Source: Phlebotomus papatasi (lineage: Eukaryota; Arthropoda; Insecta; Diptera; Psychodidae). From it: a stretch of DNA of 64,000 nt. Where the stretch lies: assembly GCF_024763615.1 (NCBI RefSeq), contig NC_077223.1, forward strand, positions 67,580,627-67,644,626, written 5' to 3'. The notes under the pieces are model-generated. The model ran no database searches. It saw nothing but the letters and a program-made list of their open reading frames with translations, and was not told where the DNA came from. Positions within the stretch are counted from its first letter, which is position 1, and each line of letters begins with the position of its first letter. A program made the position numbers and the translations under genes. This document shows, in pieces, positions 1 to 13,100 of this stretch.

Positions 1-668
1 GAGAATTTGGGCAAAAAGGAACGTCTTCAGCTCATTCGTGAGATCACAGAAATTCTCCATCAGACTGAATTCACTTGCAACAGTGTCGAATTGGAAGAAC
101 TCTTTCGACGTGAAAAACATCTCTGGGAATGTAACTATCATCCAAAGGATCTTGAGAATTTGCATCAACGTCAGAGAACTCTATTTCTCGACATAATTTT
201 TCAAGTTGGCAAAACAAAACCCAAAAGTGAGTTTAGGAATGAAAATTTGATCTATAATTCAACCATCTGTTTTCTGTACTCAAAAACTAATTCACCATTT
301 TTATATTGTAGATATAAAATTATTTTTTTTCTTTTTGTCACAATCACACGCTTAAATGTTTGGACAGCAGCTGATGACACACGAATGTGTATCAAGTGTA
401 AAAACGTTCGTCCATTGGTTGATTTTACACTGCACACTCGACAGAAAGTCGTGGCAATTTGTCAGACATGTAGCAATTTAAAACTTTCCGCAATTGACAA
501 ATCCATCTACAAGGCCATCCTCAGGTCCATCCGTCGAGATGAACGACAACGCAGAGCTCTCGCATCATATGCCTTCATTATCCAGGAGGATGATATACGT
601 TTCCTCGTGGAAAACATCTGGCATGGTCATTCAGCTCTCAGTCAGAATGACAATAGAGTGGAACTGAG
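1..668 (+). pseudogene. Partial second copy of IQUB (exons 3 and 4 only)
   Basis: Two exons are readable: 1-226 (frame starts at base 1, ends CCCAAAA before GTGAGT) and 368-668 (after TTTGGACAG, ends CTGAG before GTGAGT). They encode the same protein segments as 35212-35437 and 35580-35880, including the C-x2-C-x20-C-x2-C motif, with essentially one amino-acid change (Val for Met just before the exon end). Both exons are intact and keep their splice sites. The terminal exon seen at 46520-46766 has no counterpart before the next IQUB start at 6464. As assembled this copy therefore lacks its C-terminus. It is either the 3' portion of a truncated tandem paralogue or a misplaced haplotype. Upstream exons lie outside the window. 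Confidence 0.75.
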
Positions 669-1261
669 GTGAGTGTGGTAAAACATATTAAGGAGACCTC
701 TTGGAAAACTGCCCCACAAACCCCATTTCCGCATGTTCCACAGCACCACTAAACACCGGAAATACAATTTAAATTGGACACGTGTCCTTCTACCCAGGCA
801 AAAACCCCTTTTAGGACATTTTTTTGGCCATTCACCTGCACACTGTAAGAAGAAAATCACCAACCATGTGTTTTTGTCTCATTAGAGAAAAAAAAAGTGC
901 CATAGCGTGTACTCTAGAAATTCCTCAGCGAAAATTGCACACAAAATCCCCTTCTCCACCTAGGAGACATTTTCTTTCAAGTGGACTTAAACTTCCATTG
1001 AGACATCAATTTAAAATTTCAGTGATTCTCAAGTTCATCCAATTCAATGGGATGTTGAACTAAAATTGAATCAATTCACAGACACTAACATCAACGAACC
1101 ATAAAACCTGCTTTTTGAGGAAGTCGTAAAAGTATCTAAAGGTCTTTTACAGAATATACCCAAACATTCCAAACGAATTTGAAAATTATACACATCTCTG
1201 AACTAAGCAGTGTTAAAAAGAACATGGAAAGCTTTTAAGTCGAATTTATCAATAGTTCTTA

Positions 1262-1515
1262 CACTGAGAAAAAAAAAGAGGGTCCGATTCACTTTTTTTC
1301 TCATAACTTTAACACTTTTTAGGTGTAAAAATATATCAACATTTTTTCATGTTAATTTTATACATTTTTAAGGGTAAAATTAACACGAAAAAGGGTAACT
1401 TTAACCCCCAATACACCTAAAAAGGGTAATATTTACATCGATTTCGGATCAATACTGCAGGGTAAAATTAACATTTCCGGAATGTTATTTCAACTTTTTC
1501 GGATTTCTCTCAGTG
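1262..1515. mobile_element. MITE, CACTGAGA family (copy 1)
   Basis: A 254-bp non-coding element bounded by TA on both sides, with termini CACTGAGA and TCTCAGTG. Inside, GGTAAAATTAAC and GGTGTAAAAAT motifs recur. The same element is seen at 36477-36729 (duplication partner), 31630-31883 and 55333-55585. A TA target duplication with short terminal inverted repeats suggests a Tc1/mariner-mobilised element; this is inference. Confidence 0.75.
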
Positions 1516-3517
1516 TAGGACTATCATTCGATATTCACGTGAAAATCAGGGTTAAAGAATCAAGGTAGAATTAGCCATCAGGGGTAGAATTCTACAGTGT
1601 GGAACATTATAGTTTGCTTTAGAATGAATATTGAGCAAATCATTATTTATTCAGAGTATACAAACTCCCTCCGTATTCACTGAAATATTTATCAAATTGA
1701 TTTAAACATTTTTTTCGACAAATTGCACACAAAGAAAAATTCATTTGCTACCTAATTTTATCTAGATCTCTCCTATTAATCTTTTAATCTGAAAATTTGA
1801 TAGCTAATAAAAAATAAATCTAGGGGTTAATAACCACCGAATTCTTTTACATTTCCCACTAATAAACTCTCTTATAATTTTATTTCGATCGTTCAATGCG
1901 GAGAATTCTTCCAAGTTAGAGGACAAACGATAATAGAGGCATTGTCTTACGGCCTATCTTTGACAAACCTTTGCCCTCCGAGGAACCAAAAGATCTCTGT
2001 ATTGTAATTATCTGCAAGACATTCCCTCCCAAATTTTTTTTTAAACTTTTAAATGCATACACGGTAACAACAATATTTAATAAAATTGTTCGTAAATGTT
2101 TGTAAATTCCTTGAGGCCTTACGCAATGCTCGTAAATCGTATAACTCACTAAAAAGTTCGTAAAAGTTTGTCATTGTTCACAAACTATGTTCAAAGTGAT
2201 CAAGTTAAGAACAATGTTCGTGAAAAAAGAACAAAATTCTACGAACACTTTTACATTTTTTTTGTGTATATAACAATAACTTTTGTGACCATTTACACAG
2301 TCGCATTGGATTGAGATTCAATTGTCCCAAAATCTGAATCTAATTTTATGAGTTGATTATATATGACTAGTTATATGGAGATTGAATTAGATTTTTAGCG
2401 GGAACTCAATTTTTGCCAATTAGTATTTAAAAAAAAACGTTCTAATTGTTTCTTATCACCTTTATAGTTTATCATCTAACTTGATTATCTAATTTTTGTA
2501 ACATTCGAAAAAATAGCTTATGTTTTGTCCTTGCTTTTTTCTTTTTAGCCTTTCGGTCCTTTTTTCTCTAAAGAAAGCGGAAAAAACACAAAAAATATAT
2601 AGTTTGTATCGCTTTTCCACACAAAAAAAACATAAAATGAGGTTGGATTGAGCCTTATTGTTTCGAATTTCCTTTCACGAGCTCCGAAAATTTTTTTTGA
2701 GACAAATGGGACAGATTAAATCCAATTCAATTCAATGCGAGAAGTCGTATTGAATTTGCCGTTTAGATTGACTAAATTTAAATAAATTTTAATTTTTTAA
2801 TTTTTTTTATTTTAGAAAACTTAATATTAGCACATAAATATTCAGAAGCAATACCTATGAAATAACTAGCTTTTGTTCCTGACAACGCAATGTAATACGA
2901 ATTTCAGACCTAATGCCCTAGATAGTTGTACGGCTTAGGCCAGGAAAAGACTTGATTGGAAACTAATGGGAATGTAATCTAATCATTACTTTGATTATTA
3001 CTCTTACGTTAAATCGTCTTTCGGTTTAAGTCCTAGATATGTTCAGCTCAAAGGGCTTAGTTATATAGCTTAACTGGTCAAATTTCTCATCTAATTTCTT
3101 ACTTTTGTCTTATCTTGACAAATGATTGTATTTTAAAGGCATATTTCTTAAAATTAAAAAAAATACAATAAAATTGTTTGATTTTTAGGATTTTAAGACC
3201 TTCGGGAACTGGGCTAAATCTCTAAGCTGAAGACGGCTTTAATTCCCTTTCAGATTCGTTTTACTCTTTTTACGCCATCTTTGTAGCCACTATTTCACCA
3301 TTGATAAGACTTCCAAAAACATTACATTTTCACTAAATATTGACAGAAATAGTACAAGAATATTGTAATTAAACTTCGGGCAGGATTAGTTGAAGAACAA
3401 TGATTTTAAAAAAGGTTTCCTTTAAAAATATGTAAAGATAGATTGTATATTTTGAGGCTTTCCGACTGGCGTTAGACAACTAGGTTCAAAAGAGCCGTTT
3501 GCGTCCCAAAAAAGGTA

Positions 3518-3946
3518 GGGTAAGTGTGCCAAATTTCTGCATAGTTGTATGCAAGCGCCAAAGTCTTAAGTTTGAAATGTAATATTTTTAATACAAGTTG
3601 AATTTTTTTGTTACTTTTTTTTATAAGGAGTGTTCCTTGGAACCTTGCAGACAGTTTATCATTTTTATTTTCTCAAAAATCATTCTTAATACATTTCAAA
3701 ATGAATAAAAATGTAGACATAGCACTGATGGCCTATTTCGGTCACCTTTATTCTCATAGTTCCTTGCCCTTCCGGAATTCCTCGCATGTCTTTTTTTAGA
3801 TCATCTTGTTTGTCGAAGTAACATTTTCGTTATTTTTTGCATTGTACAATCCTAAAGAGTATGCAAAAACTAAAAATTCATGGAAACTCGAGGAACAAAA
3901 AATGTGGCCGAAATTGCAAGCTGGCCGGAATTTGGCACACTTACCC
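3518..3946. mobile_element. MITE, GGGTAAGTGTG family (copy 1)
   Basis: A 429-bp element flanked by TA, with termini GGGTAAGTGTGCCAAATT and its inverse AATTTGGCACACTTACCC. Related copies lie at 7655-8066, 39082-39501 and, reversed and incomplete, at 31271-31629. The short open frames inside it are chance reading frames of a repeat. Confidence 0.8.
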
Positions 3947-5353
3947 TATCAAGGTAAAAAAATATTTAAAAAAAAAAATAAGAAAATAAGAAAAATAAGA
4001 TCATTCTAGAACAAATACAAATTTTGGGTCGCCGATGATCCACTGACTCCTAAAAGTTTAAACGGGCTAAACTTTTACTTCGAAATTCCTATTAGGGTAG
4101 ATATTTTATCTAAAAGCGACAATACCCTAAAACTTGTGAAACGATTAAAATTCTGTCCCAAAACGTTATTTCAAGGTTTAAGAATAAGATACTATACGCA
4201 CAACAATATTTAACACTCGATTGATACAAGTTTAAATTCAATTTAAAAGTTCTTCGACTCCTAATTTGTAATACATTTAAATACACGCTTTTTTTATACA
4301 TAATTTTTAAAATGATACACGTAACCGGTTTAAATTTATTTCAAATTAGAAAAAAATAAATATACATTATTAAAATTAAAAAAAAAAGAAATTAATTAAC
4401 ATGAAATTCATGAAAAAGATTTTTTTAGGAATATCGCAGAAGTCACAAGTATTCTCTTACTTAGCAACCCCTTCATTAAACCGGCGAAATAATTGAAATT
4501 TAAAATTCAGCTGATGTGCTTTATCACAAAAAATATTCTACAACACATTTTTGATACTTGTCACATAATTCCACGGCTGAAAATTGATGAGATTAACTAG
4601 CTCACTTGTCGTGTGTGTATAATATATAATTCATTTTTTTTCCTGGTATTACAGATCAAATAAAATCTATCTGAAAATAACTGAAAGAGTTCATGACAAA
4701 TTTTATTCGTAAAAAATCATTTGCAACGTAACACGTCAACAGAATCATAAAAAAATATAAATGAAAATGCTTGTTTCATTCTATTTAATGAAAATTATTT
4801 CTAGATTTATGATAAATGATAACCAGTTGGAGACACTTTTTGAAATGAAAGCCTCCCTGCAGTTTTTTCTTAATCTTTTGTAAACTTTGTTAATTAAATT
4901 TTCACCACATTTTATAGAGAATTTCTTTGACAGACTTATTGTTGCGATTAAAAAATTACCACCATCACCCCATGTGTAACTTATGGTTTCGAAATTTTTA
5001 ATGTTCTAACATATTAACCCTTTAAGGCAGTGGTGCCCAAGAAAAAAGCCGAATGAAAAATGAGTTGCCGAGCGATACACTGCGAAAAATGGTGTGATAA
5101 ATGGAAAATTCACCTCCGCAAATAAACTTGAATTTCCTTATAAAAATAGGAAAAACCTCCGACAAATGAATTTTCCTAGAAAGAAAACATCCTAAAGTTT
5201 TATTTGGTAAGGTATTTTGTGGATAATTACTGCTAAATTCTAATAAAATTGCGATGAATTGAAGGGCTGTATTTATCAGACATATTTTCGAGCATCCGGC
5301 AAAATCTGGAGGAGATGGGGTTTTGTGCTTGGTATGAAAAAAAAGCTTATTCT

Positions 5354-5853
5354 NNNNNNNNNNNNNNNNNNNNNNNNNNNNNNNNNNNNNNNNNNNNNNN
5401 NNNNNNNNNNNNNNNNNNNNNNNNNNNNNNNNNNNNNNNNNNNNNNNNNNNNNNNNNNNNNNNNNNNNNNNNNNNNNNNNNNNNNNNNNNNNNNNNNNNN
5501 NNNNNNNNNNNNNNNNNNNNNNNNNNNNNNNNNNNNNNNNNNNNNNNNNNNNNNNNNNNNNNNNNNNNNNNNNNNNNNNNNNNNNNNNNNNNNNNNNNNN
5601 NNNNNNNNNNNNNNNNNNNNNNNNNNNNNNNNNNNNNNNNNNNNNNNNNNNNNNNNNNNNNNNNNNNNNNNNNNNNNNNNNNNNNNNNNNNNNNNNNNNN
5701 NNNNNNNNNNNNNNNNNNNNNNNNNNNNNNNNNNNNNNNNNNNNNNNNNNNNNNNNNNNNNNNNNNNNNNNNNNNNNNNNNNNNNNNNNNNNNNNNNNNN
5801 NNNNNNNNNNNNNNNNNNNNNNNNNNNNNNNNNNNNNNNNNNNNNNNNNNNNN
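5354..5853. other. Assembly gap of 500 N
   Basis: Exactly 500 unknown bases, a round number typical of a scaffold gap of unsized length. The 5028-5353 stretch before it shows no gene and no match to copy B. The sequence after it is the inside of a transposon seen complete at 45084-45958. Order and distance across this gap are not established by the sequence. Confidence 0.95.
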
Positions 5854-6195
5854 GAAATATAGTTACAATTTTGTTAGAGCTTTCTTTTGGAACGGTTTTG
5901 ATACGGTGGAATGTGGAATGTCTATAAATTTGAGTTGATTTTATTTTATACAAATTTGTTCCTGAAAGTTGGAATAGAATTTGTTGCACACGGCTGTTTT
6001 GTTCCCACTGTAGGGAACAAATTGGTACACTTTCTTTATAACAATATTATTGCTACATCTGTAACATATTTGTTTCAAAAGTTTTCGGTGTCCGTGGACG
6101 AGATAATTTTTGGAACGTCATTGTTACTCATATGGGGAATCTTTTTGTTCCCATTGTCGGGAACAAATTCGTGTAAGTGATTTCGTCTAACAGTT
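5854..6195 (+). mobile_element. Truncated CACGGTAAAAA-type element
   Basis: Bases from the end of the gap to about 6195 match 45217-45555 inside the complete element at 45084-45958, including repeated GGAACAAATT-type motifs. The left end is lost in the gap and the right portion is missing. It carries no supported gene. Confidence 0.65.
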
Positions 6196-6398
6196 AATGC
6201 GTATGGACAAAGAACGTAACATCAAAAAACTGAAACTTGAGAATATTCAATAGCTGTGCCTCATGAAAGAATACCCCAAAAACTAATATGTACAAGTTAA
6301 GAGGGCGAAAGAGTTTGAGGTGGAAAAAAAGCCGTTGCCATGATATCGATTTCAACAATTAAATCAATATAGGAAAAAAGCCCCTGAAGACTTCACCC

Positions 6399-6404
6399 TC
6401 AGTC
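6399..6404 (+). promoter_or_regulatory. Putative initiator of IQUB
   Basis: TCAGTC lies 60 bases upstream of the IQUB start codon and matches the arthropod initiator consensus TCAGTY. No TATA box is evident at the usual distance. The assignment rests only on motif and position. Confidence 0.3.
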
Positions 6405-6463
6405 ACCGCAACCAATTTAGTCAGCACACAGTGAGTTTTTCAGGTCACTGCAGAGGAAAAAAA

Positions 6464-7150
6464 ATGTCCACAACATCAGAAACATCTACTGAGACATCAA
6501 CCACCACCTCCTCATCCACTAGTACCACCTCCAAATCATCCCAATCGACAGATGTTCCAGAGGATTTAGCTGGAGATGGAGCAGAAGGACGTGCCTCAAG
6601 TCTCACATATCGCGATGTTACAGTGAAATTTCAAATAAGTGAAAGCCAAATTGTCGCCCATGTCTATGACATACGCATTACAATTGGTGAAGTTAAGCGT
6701 GATATGGGAAGTAAATTCAACATTCCATCCAATTGTCTGGCAATCAAGCAGAAAGGTCTTACAATTGACGACAAGAGCACATTGCAAGATCTAATGCGAA
6801 ATGACTTTGGCATCATTGAGGTACACCTTCTGCTCACTGAAACTGCCCGAGAAGCTAAAATGCTCTTGGATTTGAGCACTTACTACAGTCACTTTACACT
6901 ACCAGAAATCATAACTGTGCTTATACCCAATGATGATCCACAAGAAGGAGAACCCAGAGTCAAAGAAATCTTAGTTGAGATTGAGAATCGATCTATTGTC
7001 AAGCCTTTCCTGGGTGGTTTCAGAAATTCAAATACTGGAATTGAGTTTCATCATGCTTTCTCACAAACTGGACCACCAGTTGATATCAATAATCATGAGA
7101 AAAGATCAACAAGAGAGACTCAAACTATCTGTCAGAAATCGTTTTCGCAC
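6464..7150 (+). CDS. IQUB: IQUB exon 1 (ubiquitin-like domain)
   Basis: Starts at the first ATG after a purine-rich leader and ends TCGCAC before GTGAGT (phase 0). It encodes 229 residues: a Ser/Thr tract, then the ubiquitin-like beta-grasp region with a typical IGEVK...IP...L...KG pattern, then the conserved STRETQT segment. An in-frame GTG at 6431 upstream is less likely as a start. Confidence 0.9.
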
Positions 7151-10100
7151 GTGAGTAAAATTTTATCTGCATTAAATGATTTTGTTTTTTTTTTAAATTG
7201 GTAAATAAGTTACTTTAGGTCTAGAATTTGAGGTTATGTATGACCTAACTACCGTATGTAAAATATTTTATCAAAAAAGAAGAAATAATATTCCAAAGGG
7301 CCATGATCGGTCATGTTCTAGATTTTATAAAATAATACATTTAAAATTTAATGAACTTTCAGATCAGTTATTTGTAGTATAATTGAATTATTAGGTCTCA
7401 ATCTCTGATTTTCATTAATTTTAAATTTAAAAAAAAAAAACTTAGGTTCTTAAAGACTCCATAATCTTCTAAATTCTATTTAAAATCGCTCTATTTGTCT
7501 TTTGAATGAACAATTGTTGTAAATAATTACTTACGTTCAGAGATTTCTGCACTTTCTTCCTATTATATTTCTATTTATTTTTTTTAAGGTTATATTCAGC
7601 ATAACCTCACATTCCAAAGACCCTAAGTAACTTTGTAAATAAATAAGAGGATTAGGGTAAGTGTGCCAAATTTCAGCATAGTTGCATGCAAGCGTCAAAG
7701 TTTCAAGTTTGAAATGTAATATTTTAAATACAAATTGATTTTTTTTAATTCTTTTTTTTGTAAGAGTGTTGCTTGGAACCATGTAAAGAGTTTACCGTCT
7801 TTATTTACTCTAAAATCATTCTTAATACATTTTAAAATAAATAAAAATCTAGACATAGCTTTGGTGCCCTATTTCGGCCATCTTCATTCTCATAGTTCCT
7901 TGCCCTTCAGGAATTCTTCCAATATCTTTTTCACATCATCTCGTTTGTCGAAGCTATAATTTTTTGTTATTCTTTTTCATTGTATAATCTCTAGAGTATG
8001 TAAAAACTAAAAATTCATGGAAATTCGAGGAACAAAAAAGGTGGCCGGAATTTGGCACACTTACCCTAGGTCAATTAAAGCATACACCAAAGCTTACTAC
8101 TGGCTTTTAATTGAGATTATAAAGAAGACAAGTGCACAAAACTTTAAACTTTTGACCAAATCTGTCTTTATTGTAGAAGCTATTGAACCATGATCATCAC
8201 ATTTATTAGGGAATAAAAAACACTTCAATACTTCCTTATTATAATACTTACTTATTTCTACTTTATTATTACTGTTCTTTACTATTGCAAGCCAAGAAGA
8301 AAATTTTCAATCGTTCTTCTCTGGAGGTTGACCAACAACACTAAGGCGGTCTTCAATAGGGCAATTCTGTAACCATATGACATTCTCATATGACAATTTT
8401 AATTTTTTAATGTTATAATAGTAGTAAGGGGACAGCAGAGTACTGTTTTGTGGGCGTGGCTTTCCGTGGAGCACGAGACTGTTTTGTGACGCCACATCGA
8501 TAACTCTGGTGGGTGGGCTACCTGCAGGTCGGTTTTCCCCGCTCCCCGCCCTCCTCTCCCCGTCCTCCTCTCCCCGCCCTCCTCTCTCCCCGCCCTTTCC
8601 GGCTACTATTTTGCGTTTTGGTTAACTATTTTAACTGAATATGGAGCACAATACTGATTTGTGGGCGTGGCTTGTCTGTGGAGTACGATACTGTTGAGTG
8701 GGAAGCGATTTCATTGGCTGTGGAGCACGATACTGTTGAGGGAAGCGATTTCATTGGCTGTGGAGCACGATACTGTTGAGGGACGCATTTTCATTGGCTA
8801 TGGAGCACGATACTGCTGAAAGAAGCGTTTTCATTGGCTATGGAGTACAATACTGCTGTTTGAAATGTGATCCGTTTCAGACGCCATATTGATCTTAGCT
8901 GTAAGTTTTAGGCGACCATCTTGAACTTTTTGAACTTTACACTTTTTGAGATTGCGCTTTTTGATAGTCATTTTGAATATTTGAATTAACGGAAATTACT
9001 TTGGTGGACTCTTCCTCATGTAATTTTTTTCTCCCTATATAATTTATATGAGAAAAGATCTGCCATCCATGGGAATTGATCACCAGACCTCTCGGTTGCG
9101 AGTCCAGCACCTTATCCATTGTGCCATTGTGGCATGATAGAAGGTTTGTCAGAAGTCTTTCCTATGCAGTAAGCGGGATTCTCTATACTCTCTGGCCTAT
9201 ATGCACTGTCCAAGTGTGGAAAGATGCAAATGCAATATGAGACCTTTTCGCGCGCTCGAGACCATATGGGAGAGACTATTTATATGAGTCTTTGCGCGAC
9301 AATTTGATTCCTTCAGATGAATGAAGCAACATGGAAAAAAATGTCTTGCAGTGTGCAAGATAATTGTCAAATTGAGTGGAATTTCGCAATATTCACTAAT
9401 TTTTTCTGGCGATAAGAACTATCAATAATTTTCATTGGTTATTGAACAGCATGATGTTGATGCCGTCATGCAATTTAAACCATTTTCATTGGATATTGAT
9501 CAATAGATATTGAAACGTCATTGAGTTGAGATTTGCATGTAAACAGCTTTTTTTAAAAACATGCAACTTTTGAGCTTGCGTATTTCAATATTGTTTGCAA
9601 TATTTGTCTTTTTTATTTAAATTGTAACATAAATTACCGAAAAATATCATACTTTTTCCACTTACATGATTGTATCTCACATTATTCACATCTCTTGATG
9701 ATATGATCAAACGATCTTTGTGCAATTTGTCTAAAAAAATATTTTTTCGTTCAGTGATTTCAGATAAGAAGTGATAAATTTCGTGAAATGTATTGAATTT
9801 CTGCTTATTGCAGATGGTGACTGCCATGAAATTTCAAGAATCTGAGTTTCAGATCCCCAATTTTCAAATAAACAAACTGATGATCAAAGATGTTGCAATG
9901 CATTTCTATACAATTGCGGGATTATTCGAAATATGATCTCTTGTAGCATGCATAAAATAAAAGAATTAAAAAATGAATGAAAAAAAATGTCAATGAGGGC
10001 AAAATTTCTTGTCTTGTGTGTGAATCATTTAACTCTCTTGATCGCAAGTGGGAAAGTATGGAAAAAGTGTTAGATTTCTCATAACTTTGTATTACAATGT

Positions 10101-13100
10101 TCTTTTTCTCTGACATTAGAGAATTTTTACAACATTACAGAACAAAATTATTCAAAGTGCATTATTGATTTGTGTTTTCTCTTATTATAATTTAACAAAA
10201 TGAAAAAATCTTTAAATATATGTACAATATTTAACTAAGAATTTGATTATGTGGAGAAATGGCAGCAGAGTGAAATAAAATAGGAACCGACTTTTCATAT
10301 AAAATTGATTTTTATGAATGAAATGTTGTATACACTTCTATAATTCGGTACCTGGGATGCTGAATTAACTTATGCATTTTTCATTGATGACTCATTATCA
10401 AATTTATGTCTATTTCTGTGGGACATATCTCAAGATAGAAGATGAAATCCTCTTTCTTTAGTAGAAGATCAATTTTTTTAAGATGACTCTCAGTAGAATA
10501 GGCATAAAAAATAAAATTCAAGCGATACTCACTAAAATAAAGTCAAACATTTGCGTTCTTACACTGATAAAAGAAATTTAGCCTTGCACTCACTAGCACT
10601 TCATCACTGAATACTATTAATTTTAGTTCTTGACCGTAAAGCTTCATCCTCCCCTGAATAAATGTTAACAAAATTTTATTTATTATATTGAAAAACAATT
10701 TAAAAAAAAGTAACTTCACTTGTTATTTAGAAAAATGTTCTATTTGCCCCTCGCATCCTACCTCTAGACTTTATTCTGAGATATGAACATGACATGTCCA
10801 AACATGTTTCATCGTGTATGAAACAAACATTTTGCATACGTTTGCATAATTTTCTCGGGAAATTTCGTCAGTACGATCAAAAGATCCTAAAATATTTTAT
10901 AGGAATTTGAACATTGGAAAAAAAGTCTCATTTGTATCCCTGATTTATTGATGAGTGGAAGGCATTTTCTTAGTGAAAAGTGATAAATCACAAAATAACT
11001 TATCTGAAAATATGGAGACAAAAGAAAGATCACATCAAGTTCCAAATGTAATAAAGGCAAAGCAGCACTTCAACAAATATAATCATGATCCTGCTGAGGA
11101 ACTTCGAAAGGATGAGGAACAATATGCAAGAAATCGACAACAAAATACAACTCCTGAACTACTGAATGCATACACCTACTTTCTAAATCAAACATGCACA
11201 ATGTTTACCAACGATCGGGTTTACTCCAGAGAATTTTTCACCAGTTGCTAATATATATGCCGTAAACTACTGGGATGGAATTGATGCTGTAGAATTCACC
11301 CAAAATACATGGACAACGTTCTGTGCCAGCAAGCAAACTTTAAGAAAAATTGTTGGGAGAGGATGCTGAAAAGGATGATGCTAATATGGAACTTGAGCTG
11401 CTGAATATTCAACTTGAAAACTGCATGAACATTAGTAGTTACTATGCCGTGGAAAATTCCGAACTACTTATTCTCAGTCAAAATGATGGAAATGATCGTC
11501 TATCCCTAAATATTTCAGAATTTGACAAATTAATGTTACTTTCTGAATTTATAAATGCAACTTTGATTTACAATACTTCTGTACAGTGGTATGTACAAGA
11601 ATATTTTGAGAGATACAGCAATGCTCGTAAATCTTTAGGTGTGCAAAGATTGGAAAATTCTAATTTTTCAAACAGCAATACTTTTGATCCACCAGTCAAT
11701 TATTTTCGCCTGTTTCATGAAATTCCTTTTGTAGCAAGTAAATCAAATATTTCTTAAAATGTAACATGTGTATAAAAATCAAATGATGTCAAATATAAAG
11801 ATGAGAAAACGTAAATGTAAATTGTTTTAATCTTGTATATTTGCAATCTGAATCCTCTTAAGATAAGAAGAATGAAGAAAAAAATGAAACTTCAATTGCA
11901 CAGGGTTATGCATTATGCCAATATTTATCTATACCAACATTCCCTTTTCATCTCAACATATTTGCTATGTGAGCAAGATTAAAGTCAATGAAATAAAATT
12001 ATTTGTGAGAATTTTGTCTTGTTGTGAAAAGAAATTGTTTTACAATCAATTATTTCAACATTAGACAATGTTTCATCTGTGCATCAAGAAAAACACAACA
12101 TGTTTCATTGATGCATGATGAAAAAAATCAATATGAAAATGCAGTGAAAAATTTTACAAACATAAAAAAAATCTGCAGAGAGATATCATATTTTTAATCA
12201 ACTTGCATTTTTTCTGCATCAGTAGCCGAATTTTACAATATCAAATTTGAGAATGAGATTTTCAAATTTGAGAATCCTATTCTCAAACTCACACTACTCA
12301 GAATACTCACATTGATTTGAGAATGTTTTGTTCGAAAAATCGCACGCAAATCGCACAATAAGATGCTCAATCATATTGCAACATTCATAAAAAATAATAA
12401 ATAGTATCATTTTAGATGTTTTTGAACATATTTGTTTTTAGTAATTGTGAAAGATGAAAAGGTTGAGTTTACTTAATTATCAAACTCAAACTTTTTTGCT
12501 CAAACTCACACAATTTTACTCACATTGAGTTGAAACTCAACTCACATTGGAGACGCTCAGAGAAAGAGTGGTCTCCATTGTATGCCATTCCCTATTAAAA
12601 CGGTCTACTTTTGCTCTGAGCATCTCATTGTGCAAGTTGCATGCGATTTTTCGAACAAAACGTTCTCAAATCAATGTGAGTAGTGTGAGTTTGAGAATAG
12701 GATTCTCACATTTGAAAATCTTATTCTCATATTTGATATTGTAAAATTCGGCTACAGAATATTTTCTTCACGTGAAAAAAAAATCTTCAAAGTGGCGTCT
12801 GGCATTTTTTCTCAACGTAATCTGATTTTTTCTTTGCAGCATTAGCAGGATTATTTTAATTACATTTTATAGCACAATCAAAAATGATTGTATCGAACTT
12901 CTTTGACAAAATCTACTCGATTGCATGCAACTACTTTTAAACAATTCACATGATTCCTCATGTTGATGGCAACATAAAAACAAAAAAAAAATAATGATAC
13001 TTTGATCAGATGCGAAAGAAAACTCATTTCATTGTTTTACAATCAATTTTATTTATAACTTAGTCGGTTGTAGTTTTTCATTACACAAAAAAAATCTTGA

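Larger units (their letters stand above)
1..5027 (+). repeat. Segmental duplication, copy A (partner 35212-40585)
   Basis: This stretch aligns almost base for base, in the same orientation, with 35212-40585. Position 1 corresponds to 35212. It includes two IQUB coding exons, the intron between them and over 4 kb of the following intron, with only scattered substitutions and small indels. The match ends in both copies exactly after TTAACCCTTTAAGG. Copy B carries one extra 363-bp transposon (38227-38589) that copy A lacks. The copy runs off the left edge of the window. It may be a true tandem duplication, or an alternative haplotype placed in tandem by the assembler, since a 500-N gap follows at 5354. 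Confidence 0.9.

Noticed and set aside
5259..5989. Long open frames across 5354-5853 on both strands
   Set aside because: They consist of unknown bases; the frame is an artefact of the gap.
9060..9132. Functional tRNA gene
   Set aside because: The A box is good, but the anticodon stem and T arm do not fold canonically, so only a tRNA-like remnant is called.
12547..12744. 65-codon frame in the left arm of the element
   Set aside because: It lies entirely in the palindromic MITE 12222-12755 and has no right-arm counterpart.
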